From assembly GCA_029204225.1 (NCBI GenBank), contig CM055102.1:29068969-29132968 (forward strand): DNA of 64,000 nt. Reading direction: 5' to 3'. Each line of letters opens with the position of its first letter. Positions within the stretch are counted from its first letter, which is position 1. The notes beneath the pieces were generated by a model, which was not told where the DNA came from, made no database searches, and saw only the letters and a program-made list of their open reading frames with translations. Origin of the DNA: Diphasiastrum complanatum. Lineage: Eukaryota; Streptophyta; Lycopodiopsida; Lycopodiales; Lycopodiaceae. Shown here one piece after another: positions 40,031 through 52,043 of the stretch. A program made the translations under genes and the position numbers.

Positions 40031-41888
40031 GATTAGGAAAGCGTCCTATACCAAGAGAGATTAAACTTCCATCACCATTGGCTTGTGTGCAACATCGACA
40101 ACCAGTAAACACTCGTGTATACACCGACCAAAATTTAAAGTCTATCAATGGGATGTACACCATGATGAAATCTTGAATACCATTGACGAAGACTTAGTTC
40201 GCAAAAAAACACAAAAAAATCCATGCATGCCTACTACTACCAATCCACAAATATCCCCGCATGCTAAAAAAACAAATCAAAGGTTGATGTACGATTGACT
40301 GATAAGTAGTTCCAAATGCGCAAAAAGCTAAAACAACCAATCAAACTTTTAATACAAAACCAAAAGAATCCTAGTCAGGCTTCATCATCTACCAACAAAC
40401 CTGTAGAGGACATTTCTAAGATCCCACCCGAGATAGTTGATGATCCACTATATGATGTTCCCTAGCACTTTAAGGATTACACGACTGATGATGTCATCAT
40501 TAGTATGATAAAGCCAAAACAGGAACCTCAACCACCATCAACTTCTTTTGAGGGACCTACAAAGACCATACCTCTCAATCTGAAGGATGATGATGAAGAC
40601 ATCGATTGTATTGTGCACGTAGGAGCCCACCTGAATTGTTGTGCAAATACAAAGATGTATTTGCGTGGAGTTATAAAGAAATGAAGGGGATTCTTCATGA
40701 CGTTGCATGACATACAATCCCATTATTGGATGGTGACATACCTGTGAGAGCAAAACCTTATTACATCAATCCTATCTATCGTGAGAAGATCTGAGAAGAT
40801 ATTTAGAAACTTCTCGATGTTGGTTTTATTTATGAAATCAAGCACACCAGTTGGGTATCGCCAATTGTGGTGGTACCAAAGAGAAATAGGAAACTCCGTA
40901 TCTGCGTGGATTTGAATAAACTTAATGATCAGACAGAGAAATATCACTTTCCATTACCTTTGACCACACAAATCCTCGAAGATATGGCAGGAGCAAAAGC
41001 TTTTAGATTTCTGGATGGTTTTAGTGGCTATTTCTTAGTCCAAATTTCTCTTGAAGATCGTTTCAAAACAACGTTTGTTACAGAGTTTGGCACATTCGCA
41101 TATCAAGTTATGTCATTCGGTATTTGCAATGCCCCATCCACATTTCAAAGGGTGATGCAACAAGCTTTCAAGGATCTGTTACACAAGAATCTAGAGATTT
41201 ATCTCGATGATCTTGGTGTGCATTCTTCTAGAGATAAGCATCTTGATGCCCTTGAACAAGTGTCCATTTGTTGTCGAAGGTTCAAAATTTCATTGAATCT
41301 CGAAAAGTGCCAAATCTGGGCTACCCATGGTGTGGTGCTGGGCCATATCATCTCGAAATGATATAGCCACTGATCCCAAAAAGATAAGAGTGATTCTTGA
41401 AATGCCCCTACCCACCGATACAGTGAAAGAAATGTACGTCCTTTTGGGCCACACATGTTATTATCGTATTTTTATAATACACTACACTGATAAAGCGCGG
41501 TTAGTATATCAAATCATTACGGATCCAAGGTGGATAGAAGACAAGATTAAAGCCTTCGAAAATCTCAAACAGGCTTTACTCACCACACCCATTCTTCGTG
41601 TGTCTGATTATAATAAGGAGTTCCATGTGCATACAGATGCTAGTAAGTATGCCATTGGTGTTGTTTTAACGTAACCCGGCGAATTCGGAAAGGATTTTCC
41701 AATCCGTTTCCTAAGTTGTCAGTTGGATCCAGCTGAGGTTAACTATTCCACGACCGACAGAGAAGCACTAGCAATGGTCTATGTTGTTCAACAATTTAGA
41801 CATTATTTGCTAGGCCAGTTTTTTTTTTTCTATACCGACCATCATGCTCTTTTTTATTTATTGAATAAACCATGCAAAACAGGACAAA
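40031..41888 (+). pseudogene. pol: Linker, RT and part of RNase H of element E
   Basis: After a Lys-rich linker and a PLNLKDDDED segment, RT is open from about 40867: RKLRICVDLNKLND, FRFLDGFSGYFLVQIS, MSFGICNAPSTFQRVM, EIYLDDLGVHS and SLNLEKCQIWATHGVVLGH. A frameshift near 41360 leads into TDPKKIRVILEMPLP, LLGHTCYYRIF and HVHTDASKYAIGVVLT, a stop, then RNase H with NYSTTDREALAMVY and FYTDHHALFYLLNKPCKTGQI. The sequence is cut at 41888; the rest of RNase H and the start of the integrase N-terminus are absent, and integrase resumes at 52044. Confidence 0.9.
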
Positions 41889-42398
41889 TTGTTGGGAAAT
41901 GAGCAAGCACAGTTGATATCCAGACACGAATCATTTCACTCTGATACTATTGTTGGGATTCCCACAGAAATAAACCTAGATGGAATTTGATTTTGTCCTC
42001 GGGTTTACTACCCTCTATGATAGGATCTATGATCCTCCAAGGTGTGTAAATTTTTCTTATGTATAATTTGTTTATGCATTCAACAAGACAAAACCAGTGC
42101 GTGGAATAAGATTAAACCAGCTGATGTTCAAGACAAGAAACTCATCTGCATAAAACATTCACTGTATTATCCAAGAATTTCTTAAGCGCTGTTGTGACAG
42201 ACCACACAGTGCGTCAGCGTGAAAGAAACTCTTATTTTTCATGAAAATCAAAACTTGTCGCGCTTACTAGTGGACTTCTTGAACATTAGCTAGCTAGTCG
42301 GTGCTCAACTTACATTGGTATACTACCAATCTGATTCCTTGCTTCTACATAATTAATAATTATGATCTCCATGTATATAGAGAGGAGGACACTATTAG
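41889..42398 (-). repeat. Copia LTR-like fragment with degenerate primer site
   Basis: The minus strand has TAGTATCAGAGT (41949-41938), two mismatches from the Met primer site, next to an LTR-like end GGGAATCCCAACA (41951). The right boundary is not resolved; about 440 bp up to the open frame at 42399 have no other homology that I see. A TATA-like motif TCTATATACATGG lies on the minus strand near 42380. Confidence 0.45.
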
Positions 42399-42795
42399 TT
42401 GATCAGGAGATTACAAGAACGGCTGATTAGGCACATTCCAACAATATCTTGTCAGTCTTTGAAGGATGACGTTCTCCTTGTACTTTCGCAATCTCCTTTG
42501 TACTTTGACACATGGAGATCCGCCACGACAGAGAGAGCACAACCCGAACACTCAGACGAAGATGTTCGAGCTCCACATCAGCTGAGCGATGAATCAGATG
42601 AAGAAAGGGCCGGAAGCTTGCCAACAGCTACAACTCCTATAAACCGAGATGGTTCCAAATCTAGTCGAAGAGACAAAGGCAAGAGCATTGCAATACCAGA
42701 GGAATCTCCAAGGAGATCAACAAGAGAGCGAAGAGCGCCAACAAGATTTGTGCCAGGCAGCTCAGCTTCAACATCCGACATAGTACTGCTTTCCT
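42399..42795 (+). pseudogene. pol: Copia fragment K: linker between integrase and RT
   Basis: Open frame with an acidic and Ser-rich region, then RRSTRERRAPTRFVPGSS, a motif typical of the segment between copia integrase and RT. It abuts, head to head, an opposite-strand integrase end at 42796-42970. Confidence 0.7.
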
Positions 42796-42970
42796 AAGAC
42801 TTCATAGCTGGCATAATCATTGTCCACCATTGTTCTGGTCTCATCGAACTTGACGTCTCTGACAATCTTTACTAGATTTGTCTCTGGCATGTAAATCCTA
42901 TAGTATGACGAATGATTGTCATACTCGATGAGATATCCTAACTCGGCTTTCTCATCAGGCTTCTTTCAAA
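42796..42970 (-). pseudogene. pol: Copia fragment: integrase C-terminal end, opposite strand
   Basis: The minus strand encodes KAELGYLIEYDNHSSYYRIY, then VKIVRDVKFDE and a further 17 residues. This is the end of a copia integrase, normally followed in the same direction by the linker that is found here on the other strand (42399-42795). An inversion between them is likely. Confidence 0.75.
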
Positions 42971-42995
42971 GCTTATCCCCTCGGCACTATGGGGG

Positions 42996-45664
42996 TTAGT
43001 ATAAGCTCTGTTTAGCATGTCGTTGCTGGATGAGATATCCGGTCACTTCTTCCATGAAATCCAATCTGGCTGAACTCTTCTTGTCCTTGGTAAGGTAGAA
43101 GGACTTATGGATGCTATCGAGCCAATGCTGGTCAATCCAAGCTTGAAATCTGGATTGCCAGGGAAGTGCCACTCTATAGTACACTCGGGCCACTGGCAGC
43201 TAGCTGGTCTTCGACTTTTTGTGATGCCAGGACCATGTTTGGGTCAAAACAAATCGACGGCAGAAATTCGTCCCATTTGGTGATGACTCCCATCAAATAC
43301 TCCAAGTCTCAGGCATATTGTGCGGCAATGCGGACTGTGGGATTTGGACAATTTACAAATTTTTTAACAAACTGGACTAGAGCTTGTTTGGCGTCTACGT
43401 CCGTCGTCCACTTGTATTCAGAATGGATCTTTGGCCAGTTTAAAATTTCGATGGTAATCTTGTCCATTGGGGTGCCGCACTCCGCCCATTTGGATATGTG
43501 TGGGTAGGGGATGTAGTGGGAATTGACCCGTAGTTGGCGTGGACTCATGAAATATGCCCTGATGGCTATAGGTTCTCTTTCAAACAGCTTCCTGTGCCAT
43601 TTGGGTTGAGGAGCCAAGGCTGAGATGAAGGCCAGTTCGTTGCCTTGGACCTCCTTGATTGAGACTAGTAGCTGCCAGCCATCGCGTGAGCTTTCATATG
43701 GATACTGGACTAGATAGGCGTTGATTTTGTCCTCTACTGATTTTGGTCTTCTGAAGGCGCGGTTGACAGAAATGGATGTTGAGCCTTGGGATGAGGAGGC
43801 TTGCGCTTGGCTCGAATCTGCTTGTTGGGTGGTGTCAGGGCCTGTATCTTGCCATTGATCTTGCGCATCTGACCTCGTCGCTGCTTGCCCTTGATCTTGG
43901 CTCTGGCTAGCTTGCGCAACATCAAACATTGGTGGCGGTAGAATCACCACCGGGGCCGGTTGAGGTTTATGTGCCATGAGAATCTGGCATGCCTTGACGA
44001 CGCTCTTGGCTTGATTAACTCTTCATTGGCACTTGCACGATACTTGTTAAATTTTGCTTGGTAGTTATTCAAGGTTTGCGTGTATACCGACACCTACTGC
44101 TTGTAGAGATTTATCTCTGCTTGCGTAAGTGGCCTAATGCAGGTACTGGTTGTGCTAACTAGGCGACCTTCTTGTTTTGGAGCGCTTGCACCTCCACTCC
44201 CAAGCATGTGTTTTTCGTTTCATAAATTTGTAATTGTGCTAGCCTTTGCGCAACTTCTTGTTGGAGCTCCTGGACTTTTTTTGAGACGTTCGTGGCTACC
44301 TTTGAGAGGCCTGTAATGTAGTTCTGAAGGTCCTCTTCGTGTTTTTTCAACTGGAGGACCTTGTCCTTTTGTGCCTACTCATCTTAACTGGCCAACTATA
44401 GGTCTTTCTGGAGTTTGGTGAATTTTGCTTGCAGCGTTGTATTACATGTTGCCAGTTTGACTATTCGGACGTCCAACATTGCTTTGATCGCTACCGCTTC
44501 TTGGAGAAAAGTGCCCAAAAGTTGATGCGTCGAAGATAAATCTGTGGGGACTGTTGGTGTGTGTTTTGGTGCATGTTGTGGCTGTTGCGGTGGTGGAATA
44601 ATCTGCACATTGGCAGCAGCAGCATTTTCTACGAGCGTCTCAGGCTCGACCATATCCTCCGGTTGTGTAGGATCAGATCTGATATATGTTTATTGAACAA
44701 GTGCTCCATCAAGCAAAGGTTTATCACTTGGCACCCTGTTGGTATGAAGTCGAGAGAGGTGCAAGCAGGGTCAAAGTGGTGGTGATAGGCGTGAGGATGG
44801 GTTGCTCAAATGAGTGAACATGAGGGATGGAAGGACACTCAAGGGTGGTGTTGAGAATGGAGGTATGTGTCAGAGAAGAATTATCAAAAATGTTCATCGA
44901 GAGGAGGGTGTTATTGAAATTTGTGAGTCTTCTAGATTTATTTGTGCAAATGGGATGGAATGAGAGGAGGGATGGAAGAAGCGATGGTGATGGAGGATGT
45001 GGATGAGGCGAGAACAACATATGAAGGAAGAGGAATTGGAGCGACAAAAGTAGAAGTGTTGGTGGAAGAAAGTGGGAAAACAGAAGTTGTGGATTTAGGT
45101 TGTGAGGGGGCTGTGCGTTGTCGGGTGTTAGGAGGGCTAGATGAAGATGAGGCAGCACCACGCATGCATTTTCTAGCTGTTGTGTCAGTCACTGCTAGAT
45201 GCTAGGTGGTGGATGCAACAGAAGGTGGGACCAGGTTAGTATGTAGACGGTGGCAATGATGGTGGAATGGTTAGACCCCCGAATCTTCTACTCAAGGAGT
45301 GCACATGCAAAGTTACAGAGAAGTGGGCCGGCGATGTGCTCGCGCGTGTTAAGCTTGATGATGATGGATAGCTCATGCATAAGGAAGGCATGCCAGTCAT
45401 ATGACACAACCGAGGGGCTCAAGAATTCTAAAAAGGATTCCACGATCTGGCTCAGCAGCGTGGACTGAATGTGGTCCTTTCAAAAAGTTGACACAACCAA
45501 GAGGTTGTTCAAAAGCCCATTGCTTCAAGAAGGGGGCCAGCAGCTTGAAGTCGAGGGTTTATCAAGCAATCAAACGGTAGGGCCCAGATCTGGGTGATAG
45601 TGGGTATCTCGCATTGGATAACTTTTTTTGTGCCAGTATTGTCAGTAGAGGAAGAAGAAGTCAT
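42996..45664 (-). pseudogene. aORF of element D
   Basis: The start ATG is at 45664 (MTSSSSTDNTGTKKVIQCEI), matching element B; the end is after QSLY at 42996. The N-terminal domain has an internal deletion of roughly 90 residues near 45515: LLEAMGF is joined to a LLNNLLVVS segment. The rest of the domain (SYDWHAF, LLCNFACALLE), the Ser/Pro-rich linker with MRGAASSSSSPP, the coiled coil (44653-44160) and the C-terminal domain (43977-42996; ESSRDGWQLL, SPRQLRVN, KWAECGTPMDKIT, YKWTTDVD, NCPNPTVRIAAQYA, GYLIQQRHAKQSLY) are all recognisable. Several stops and shifts occur. The 3' LTR and polypurine tract are absent just beyond the end. Confidence 0.87.
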
Positions 45665-45898
45665 GATGTTAGATGGATGGTAAAGATTGTTATCGATGGA
45701 AATGTGAGAAGGCGAAAAGGTGGAAAAGCCGTCAAAAATGGGCGAAAGGCTTAACAAAATGAGAAACTGCAAAAATTGCAAGAATGAAGGCAAAAACGGT
45801 GAATTGAGTGTATAACAGGTGGCTGTGAGAGTAGATGAGGGCGTGTGAAAATTTTCGTTGTGAACGGAGAACTTGGACATTTCAGTGGAATTTTTGGT

Positions 45899-45949
45899 AG
45901 AGCTTTGCTGAATGAAGTGCCAACTGACTCAAAATCTGCCCTCATATAG
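45899..45949 (-). promoter_or_regulatory. Conserved internal promoter-like block before aORF, element D
   Basis: The minus strand reads CGCTATATGAGGGC (TATA-like at 45949-45942), then GAGTCAGTTGGCAC and CAGCAAAGCTCTACC. It corresponds to the blocks in elements A and B. Upstream it shares GTGCGTATTAGG and GACCTTATAG/GACCTTAGAA-type sequence with B. Confidence 0.55.
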
Positions 45950-46039
45950 CGAAAATTAGAGTGCGTATTAGGAAAAGTGCACTTTCCCAGCTCAGTTCCA
46001 ACCAAAGTTTGCAGGGACCCTCTTCACAATATTCTAAGA

Positions 46040-46335
46040 CCTCAGTGAAGTCTACGAAGGTTCAGAAGGTGATGGCTATCCTGTGAAGATTCTGCAAAGG
46101 TTCAACCCTCACAGGAGGTGAATTCTCGCACAACTTGTTCCAAATATAGGATTTTCAAGATCAGACCTTGTAGGCAGGCTAATTTCACTACTTTGATTAC
46201 ATTTATGCCCTCTACAAAGGTTGGTTTGCAGATCTTGATGCCTTGCGAAGGTTCCTTAGTTTGTGGTTCTATGGACGCTCGCAAACACTCAATTTTGATG
46301 ATTTTTCCATTAGTAACTCTCGCAAATATTTTCAT
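46040..46335. repeat. Motif array of mixed GCGAAGGTTC type, spacer of element D
   Basis: Degenerate copies near 46046 (ACGAAGGTTC), 46091 (GCAAAGGTTC), 46124 (reverse, TTCTCGCA), 46210, 46243 (GCGAAGGTTC), 46272 (reverse) and 46316 (reverse, AACTCTCGCA). Fewer and more decayed than in A or B. From 46340 to 46880 no gene is seen, only GATCT-rich degenerate repeats like those in the element B spacer. Confidence 0.65.
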
Positions 46336-46879
46336 AATGTATCTGGGTCAAATTTAGTGACTGACAAAGTCTCAAGAGTTATTTCCCAAGAGATCTTAAA
46401 AAATGATAGAAAAAGTGCTCTTTTTTAGTGTTTTCTGGTGAGATCTTGAGATTCTCTAATCCATAACTCTTGCAGACTGGTATAACATTGCATCCAAGTC
46501 ATATCTGACTATGGAGAGCTCTCCAACAGTTTTGATGGACAATTGGTAGCTGATCCATCAGTTAAAGTGATTTTTAATCCCATTTTGTTGTTTTTTTTTT
46601 CAAAATTGTCGTCTCTAATTTGCAAGGATGAGGCTGATTATTATTATCTGATGAACCTGCTACCCTTTGGATTCTATCTGAATCTGGATCCCACTTGGAT
46701 CTTATCGGATCTTCCTTGATATGTCCGGATCTTTGCCTGATCTTGCTGAATTTTGGTGGAGTTTGCTTGATCTAACTAGATCTTGGTTTGATTTCATTAG
46801 ATCTAGCTGGGATGACTTTTGATGAGGTTTGATCTGATCATTGTATGCGTCATCCACCCCCTGGATCTATTTCACTGAG

Positions 46880-48985
46880 GTGGCCAGTACTTGTGAAGTC
46901 AGCTACCATTGATGGGAGTATCGAATGGCGTCCCATCTAATTGTTCAAATTTCACGGCTCTATGGCTGGAGGATCTCCTTTGCTTGGAACGGACTTTGCC
47001 AGTGAACTTCAACTTTCTCTTGATTTCTTTAGTTTTATACATGAGGACTAGATCTCTTATCAAAGATCCTTCTTGTGCAATCGACAATAATGCCATGCTT
47101 TGCATTGCTCCTTCTCGGCCGCCAATGCATGCACAACTAGCAAGCGCGTCTCGCAAAGTTTATGTAATGCTTTATGGCGCAATTGTAGAGATTTGGATTC
47201 ATCAAGACATTGCATTGTGGCAATTCTTTATGAAGGTACCAAAAACTCCACTGGCATTACTGCATCTTGACCATAAACCAGTTGAAATGGTGTGTGGTCA
47301 TTGCTTCCCTTGTAAGCTGTTCTGAATGCCTACAGAGCAGCATGTAGCTTGTGCTCCCAATCGGATCTGCTAGCTTCAACTGTTTCTGTGATCACGCTAC
47401 ACAAGATCTTATTGGATGATTCTTCCTGCCCATTACCACAAGGATAATAAGGTGTGCTGAATCGGTGGATCACGAAGAATTCTTCCAATAGGACCTTGAT
47501 CTCATTGACGAAATGGCTTCCACGATCGCTAACTATCTCCACCGGGCATCCGAGGCACACAATGATATTTTTATACACGAACTTGGCAGTTGCTCGAGCA
47601 TCAACTGTTCACACTATCTTGGCTTCGACCCACTTGGTGAGATAATCTGTAGTCATGATGATATATCAGGCTTGTGAACTTCTTGCGGTAGGATAAATTG
47701 GACCAATATAATCCAATCCCCACTTCTCAAACGGTGCTTGGGCTAGAATTGGATGTAAAAGATCATAGTTCAACCTTGTTGGTCTCCTAGGTCTCTGGCA
47801 CACATCACACTTCTTCAAGTATTCATCTGTATCCTTATGTATTGTTGCCCACCAGCATCCTGATTGCAAAATCTTTCGAACAGTAATGTCATATACAAAA
47901 TGCCCACCACCCATGCCTTCATGCAAAATTGAAATAATCTGGGTGGCCTCGTGTGGAAGAATGCATCTTCGAAGAATTCCATCTGGTCCTCTTCAATATA
48001 ATTGGTTGGCAATCAGTTGATAAGGTCTACCTTTTAGTATTAGTTTTCGCTGTTCCGCCTTGGATAGAGATTTATCCAGTTGGCCCCGCATAAGATACTC
48101 AACAATGTTTGTGGCCCATTTAGGTACAATGTCAATGTAAAACAAGGCAGCATCTGGTAGCTCATCGTCGAGTAGGGTTGCAGTTTCCTTCCCCTTGATT
48201 CACAACACATGATCCGCCATATAGTGTTGCTTCCCCTTGAGAACCACTATCTGAAAATCAAACTCCAACAACATAAGTAACCAACGTGTTATTCTCCCCG
48301 TGTTGCAAGGTTTATTAACAAGATAAAGCAAGAGTTGATGGTCTGTATAAAAAGCAAAATGTGTGGCCATCAAGTAATGTCGAAATTTCTTAACCGCATA
48401 GATCATAGCCAGTGTCTCCCGCTTTGTGGTCAAATAGTTTATCTCAGAATCATTGAGCTATCGGCTGGCAAATTGGATTGGGAAATCCTTTTTGTGTCTA
48501 GCTGGCTGGGTTAAGACTGGTCCCACTGCATACTTTGATGCATTTGTATGCACATAAAACTCTATGGACCAATTGAGTGGGCATAATATTGGCGTTGAGA
48601 CCACTGTATCTTTAAGTTTTTGGAAAGTCTGTAGGGCTTCCTCTGTCCAATGTGGTTCCATTGTGAGCTTGTAAATTGGTTGTGCTAACTCTGCAAAATC
48701 TAGAGTGAAAATTCGGTAGTAGTTAGTGTGACCCATAAAAACATAGACTCCGCGGATCGTTCTTGGTGGTGGTAGATCAACAATGGTCCTTATCTTTGAC
48801 AGGTCTGTGGCGATCCCGTGTCTTAAAACTATATGGCCAAGAATGAGGCCATGTATCACCCAAAATTGACACTTCTCTGAGTTCAAAAATATCTGAAATT
48901 TGTGGCGTTTCTTCAGCACCATTTTCAAATTGAATAAGTGCTCGGAGTTAGGTCCATGCATGCACAGATCATCCAAGGTAAGGAT
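46880..48985 (-). pseudogene. pol: RT (3' part), RNase H and integrase of element D
   Basis: Begins abruptly at the RT active site (LDDLCMHGPNSEHL), then FLNSEKCQFWVIHGLILGH, FMGHTNYYRIF and HTNASKYAVGPVLTQPA. RNase H has YTDHQLLLYLVNKPCNTGR. Integrase has MGGGHFVYDITVRK, CDVCQRPRRPTR, WGLDYIGPIYPTA, IVSDRGSHFVNE, YYPCGNGQEESSNK and the end FTGKV...LEQLDGTPFDTPINGS. Stops and shifts near 48440, 48020, 47640 and 47330 break it. All three DDE residues are still visible. Confidence 0.88.
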
Positions 48986-50040
48986 AAGAGGTCTGGTACT
49001 AAGTCCTCTTTTGTTGTATGATCCGAGGGTTGAAATTGTCAAAATGCCATTTAGTGCGAAGATGCATTGCACAAGCGGCAAATCCTTTGTGTCAGTTTGA
49101 GGTTTTGTTTCAAAACTGGACACTCATTTGTTGTATGGTTTTGAGTACAAATTGAACACCATACATTTTCTCGATGAGAATATTGTAGTTGGTTCTGTAC
49201 CCGTGGATTTGGAGTTTGTGCTATAACTCCCTACAAGGCCTTCACTTTCTAACCAAACGGCGTCGTAAGTTGTTCCATCTACTGCTTGTGTAACTTCGTC
49301 ATTTGCTCCATCAACAAATCTGTTGATATGTTGAAAGCGTTGGATGCTGCTGCTATCGAGGGAGTCGGATTAGGGGTAGTCGGATATGATTCATCATCTG
49401 AACCCTCATCTTCTTCTCTGATGGTGTCTTCCATTGCTTCTTGCAATGTAGCGTACTACTCCCATCTTTTTAGCTCTCTTCTGATACTTCATGGTAACCT
49501 CGCGAGGAACCACATAATATTTGCATGATCGGGAGTTAGGGCTACAACGCATTCGGATGCTTGACCTGTTCAATGTAGTCCTTGACGCTTTCTCTCTTTC
49601 CCATTTTGACCTTGCTCAGTAGGAGAAACGGATCTTCCAGAAACTTCTTTGGTTTAAAGCGCGTGCTGAGAGCCGCTTTAACCCCTTCCGAAGTGGACTT
49701 TTCTTCGATTGAGAGATTACAAAACCAATCATGCGCTGCCATAATCAGTGACATTGGAAACAACATCAATTTTTTTTGTCGGTGTCTGCGCATCATAGAT
49801 CTCGCACGCTTGCTCGTAGATCTGGAGAAATGATCAGATCTGATGATCCGTCATATTTTGGCATCTCGAACTGAGGTGCTCTCTAAACTACTTGTAGAGG
49901 TGCGACAAGAATAGGTGGGTCCATTGGATTCATTTCTGCTGGGTCTGCTTCTACCTCGATTTGCGTGGCTACTACTCTGGGTAGGTTTGGAGTTTGATTC
50001 GGTACTGATCATTTCTTAGATTCATTCGATGAAGATGTCC
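48986..50040 (-). pseudogene. gag: Gag of element D, 3' part deleted
   Basis: Capsid landmarks MLFPMSLIMAAHDWF, LSTRFKPKKFLEDPF, KVKMGKRESVKDYIEQVKH and a FLARLP-type segment. Then come the acidic region and the first two knuckles (CSICTQNHTTNEC and a decayed CRLCNAS...). The coding sequence then jumps within a few codons to the RT active site. The last two knuckles, protease, linker and RT fingers are deleted. The frame is broken by several stops. Confidence 0.82.
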
Positions 50041-50064
50041 AAGGTAGCTGGATCTTGATGGATA

Positions 50065-51252
50065 TGGTCTGAAACAAGCAGCCAGACAATGGTAAAGAAG
50101 GATGAAGCACTACGTTCCTTAGGCTTAAAACCTTTATATGTTGAGTCGAATGTCTATATCAAGCATGTCAAAAATGAAATAATCATTCTAGCTGTTTATG
50201 TTGATGACACACTTATCTTCTCAAAAAAAGATAAGTTAATTTCAGATGTCAAAAGAGACATTTCTGGAATATTTGAGATCGTTGACCTAGGAAAAGCAAA
50301 AATCTATCTAGGCTTGCAGATCGAGAGAGACTTTGAAGGTGGTAAGTTGTATCTTCACCAATAAAAGTACACTCAAAAGATCATTGAAGACTTCAACATG
50401 CTCGAATGCAAAGGTGTGCATACTCCCATGATACTTAGGACAATACTGAGCAAGGCAGATTGTCTGCAGACTCTCGAGGAAGAGAAGCGAATGGCCAATA
50501 CACCCTATCGTAGGCTGATTGGATCATTGTTGTATCTAGCAGACAACACCATACCTAATATAGCATTTGCTATATACAAGCTGAGCCAATTTAATTAGAA
50601 TCCATGATCGTTACATTGGAAATTAGCAAAGAGAGTAGTACAATATCTCTAGGAAATAAAAGACTATGGATTGTGTTATTAAAAGGAAGTTGGATTTCGG
50701 ATCAAATCTTATAGCGACGCAAGCTGGGCATCCATGAAGGATGATAGCAAAAGTATCTCAAGAGGTTGTACTCTAGTATCTAGCACAGCCATACTCTGGA
50801 TAAGCAAAAAGCAAACAACAGTAGCTCAATCTTCTTGTGAAGCGGAATATGTAGCAACAACCAAGATGGCAAACGAGCTGATATGGATCAAGCAGATGTT
50901 GGAAGGATTTGATAATTCTATTTCTGAACCTTATGTCTTGTTAATGGATAACACTTCAGCAATCTATCTTACAAAAGATCCTGTATTTCATTCGAAAACG
51001 AAGCACATAGCTATCAAGTATCATGTTATTCGAGACTTAGTCGAGAAGAAGATATTGAAGACAGTCTTCATACCTACAGAGGAAATGACAGCTGATATCT
51101 TTACAAAGCCACTTAGTAAAGCTTTGTCCGAGAAGCAACGAAGAAGATTGGGGTTAATCCAACTGCCCACTTTGAGAGGGAGCTGTAGAACACTGGATCA
51201 GACAGATCTTGATTCTACTAATAAAGTGCATAGTTTACTTGACAAAGGATGA
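50065..51252 (+). pseudogene. pol: Copia fragment L: RT (3' part) and RNase H
   Basis: Starts within YGLKQAARQW, a stop follows, then KPLYVESNVYIKHVKNE, VYVDDTLIFS (active site), VDLGKAKIYLGLQIERD, NTPYRRLIGSLLYLADNT and a RNase H with SYSDASWAS-type start (decayed), SSCEAEYVATTKMANELIW, LLMDNTSAIYLTKDPVFH, KTKHIAIKYHVIRDLVEKK and TADIFTKPLSKAL. A stop near 50363 and others near 50598 and 50650 break the frame. The open frame runs into the LTR beginning at 51184. Confidence 0.9.
51171..51183 (+). other. Polypurine tract of copia L
   Basis: TTTGAGAGGGAGC directly before TGTAGAACAC, the start of the 3' LTR. Confidence 0.82.
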
Positions 51253-51775
51253 GAAACGAACTTGAACTCGAAACATTTATATCGTGATCAACCTCGAAAG
51301 ATTCGCAAAATTTATCTTGCTTGAAACTCGAAAAAATCGTGAAAGATTTGCAAAATAGTTTCTTGTTGAAGCTCACAGTTTCTTGTTGAAGCTCAAAAGA
51401 TTCGCGAACAGTATCTTGTCACGAAATATTCTGTTTCTTGTTCAAACCTTACCTGTCGCGAAATTGTCGCTTGTTGCCAATTCGCGATATATTCAGGATT
51501 CTTCTTCGAGCTCAAATCTGTCAACTGTCATTAACAATTTGCGAAACACGAAGATGTCGCGAAGAGACAAGTGTCACAAAGAATTCGCGAAACACAAAGC
51601 TGTGACGAAGAGATAAACTGTCGCGAACAAAAATTATTCAAGCCTGGAAACAAAGCGTTTATTTAAAAATCAACCATTGTAAACAGTTAGATCTACTGTT
51701 ACAGAATTAAAAGGCCAAAAGAATTGTAATTAAAGGGCCAAAAGACCTAACCTGTAATAATATAAATACATGTGC
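51184..51775 (+). repeat. 3' LTR of copia L with TCGCGAA-type repeats
   Basis: The left end is set by the polypurine tract; the right end is not resolved and is set where LTR-C homology begins. The stretch 51290-51640 holds many degenerate copies of TTCGCGAA and CTCGAAA. An ATATAAATAC motif near 51762 could be a TATA box. Confidence 0.65.
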
Positions 51776-52025
51776 AAGAAACACAAATGAATCTATGGTG
51801 TAGGAAGAAACACACCCCACCTACTACCATTTGACTTTTGACTAATCCCAAAAAACTTAGTAACCTAACTTAAGCTTAACTTTGGCCTTCTAATATTATT
51901 TTAATTACATGGACCAAAGTCAAGTTTATTGCCAAAATTATATATTTACAAGTGCTCATTGGGCCATGGGCTTATACACGCAGGATGCCACAACCCTCGC
52001 AACAATTATCGGCTAATTTATTTAT
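51776..52025 (-). repeat. LTR-C fragment (Athila-like family)
   Basis: AAACACAAATGAATCTATGG to ATTACATGG matches 2193-2339, and the following part with GGGCTTATACACGCAGGATG matches LTR-B near 15245-15265 and 34066-34085. It is truncated at both ends and lies inside element E, right before its integrase. Confidence 0.75.
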
Positions 52026-52043
52026 TTACATTGTCATACCCTT

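Larger units (their letters stand above)
42996..50040 (-). mobile_element. Athila-like element D, without LTRs and internally deleted
   Basis: Sense order: gag (from about 50040), junction near 48985, RT from the YLDDL region on, RNase H, integrase, spacer, aORF. It has neither LTR, and its ends abut copia fragments on both sides (integrase end on the left, RT on the right). It is closer to element B than to A or E over aORF and integrase. Confidence 0.85.

Noticed and set aside
44724-45161. Leu/Pro-rich frame with hydrophobic stretches
   Set aside because: Partly the linker of the element D aORF in a shifted frame; its hydrophobicity comes from pyrimidine-rich codons, not from a conserved membrane domain.
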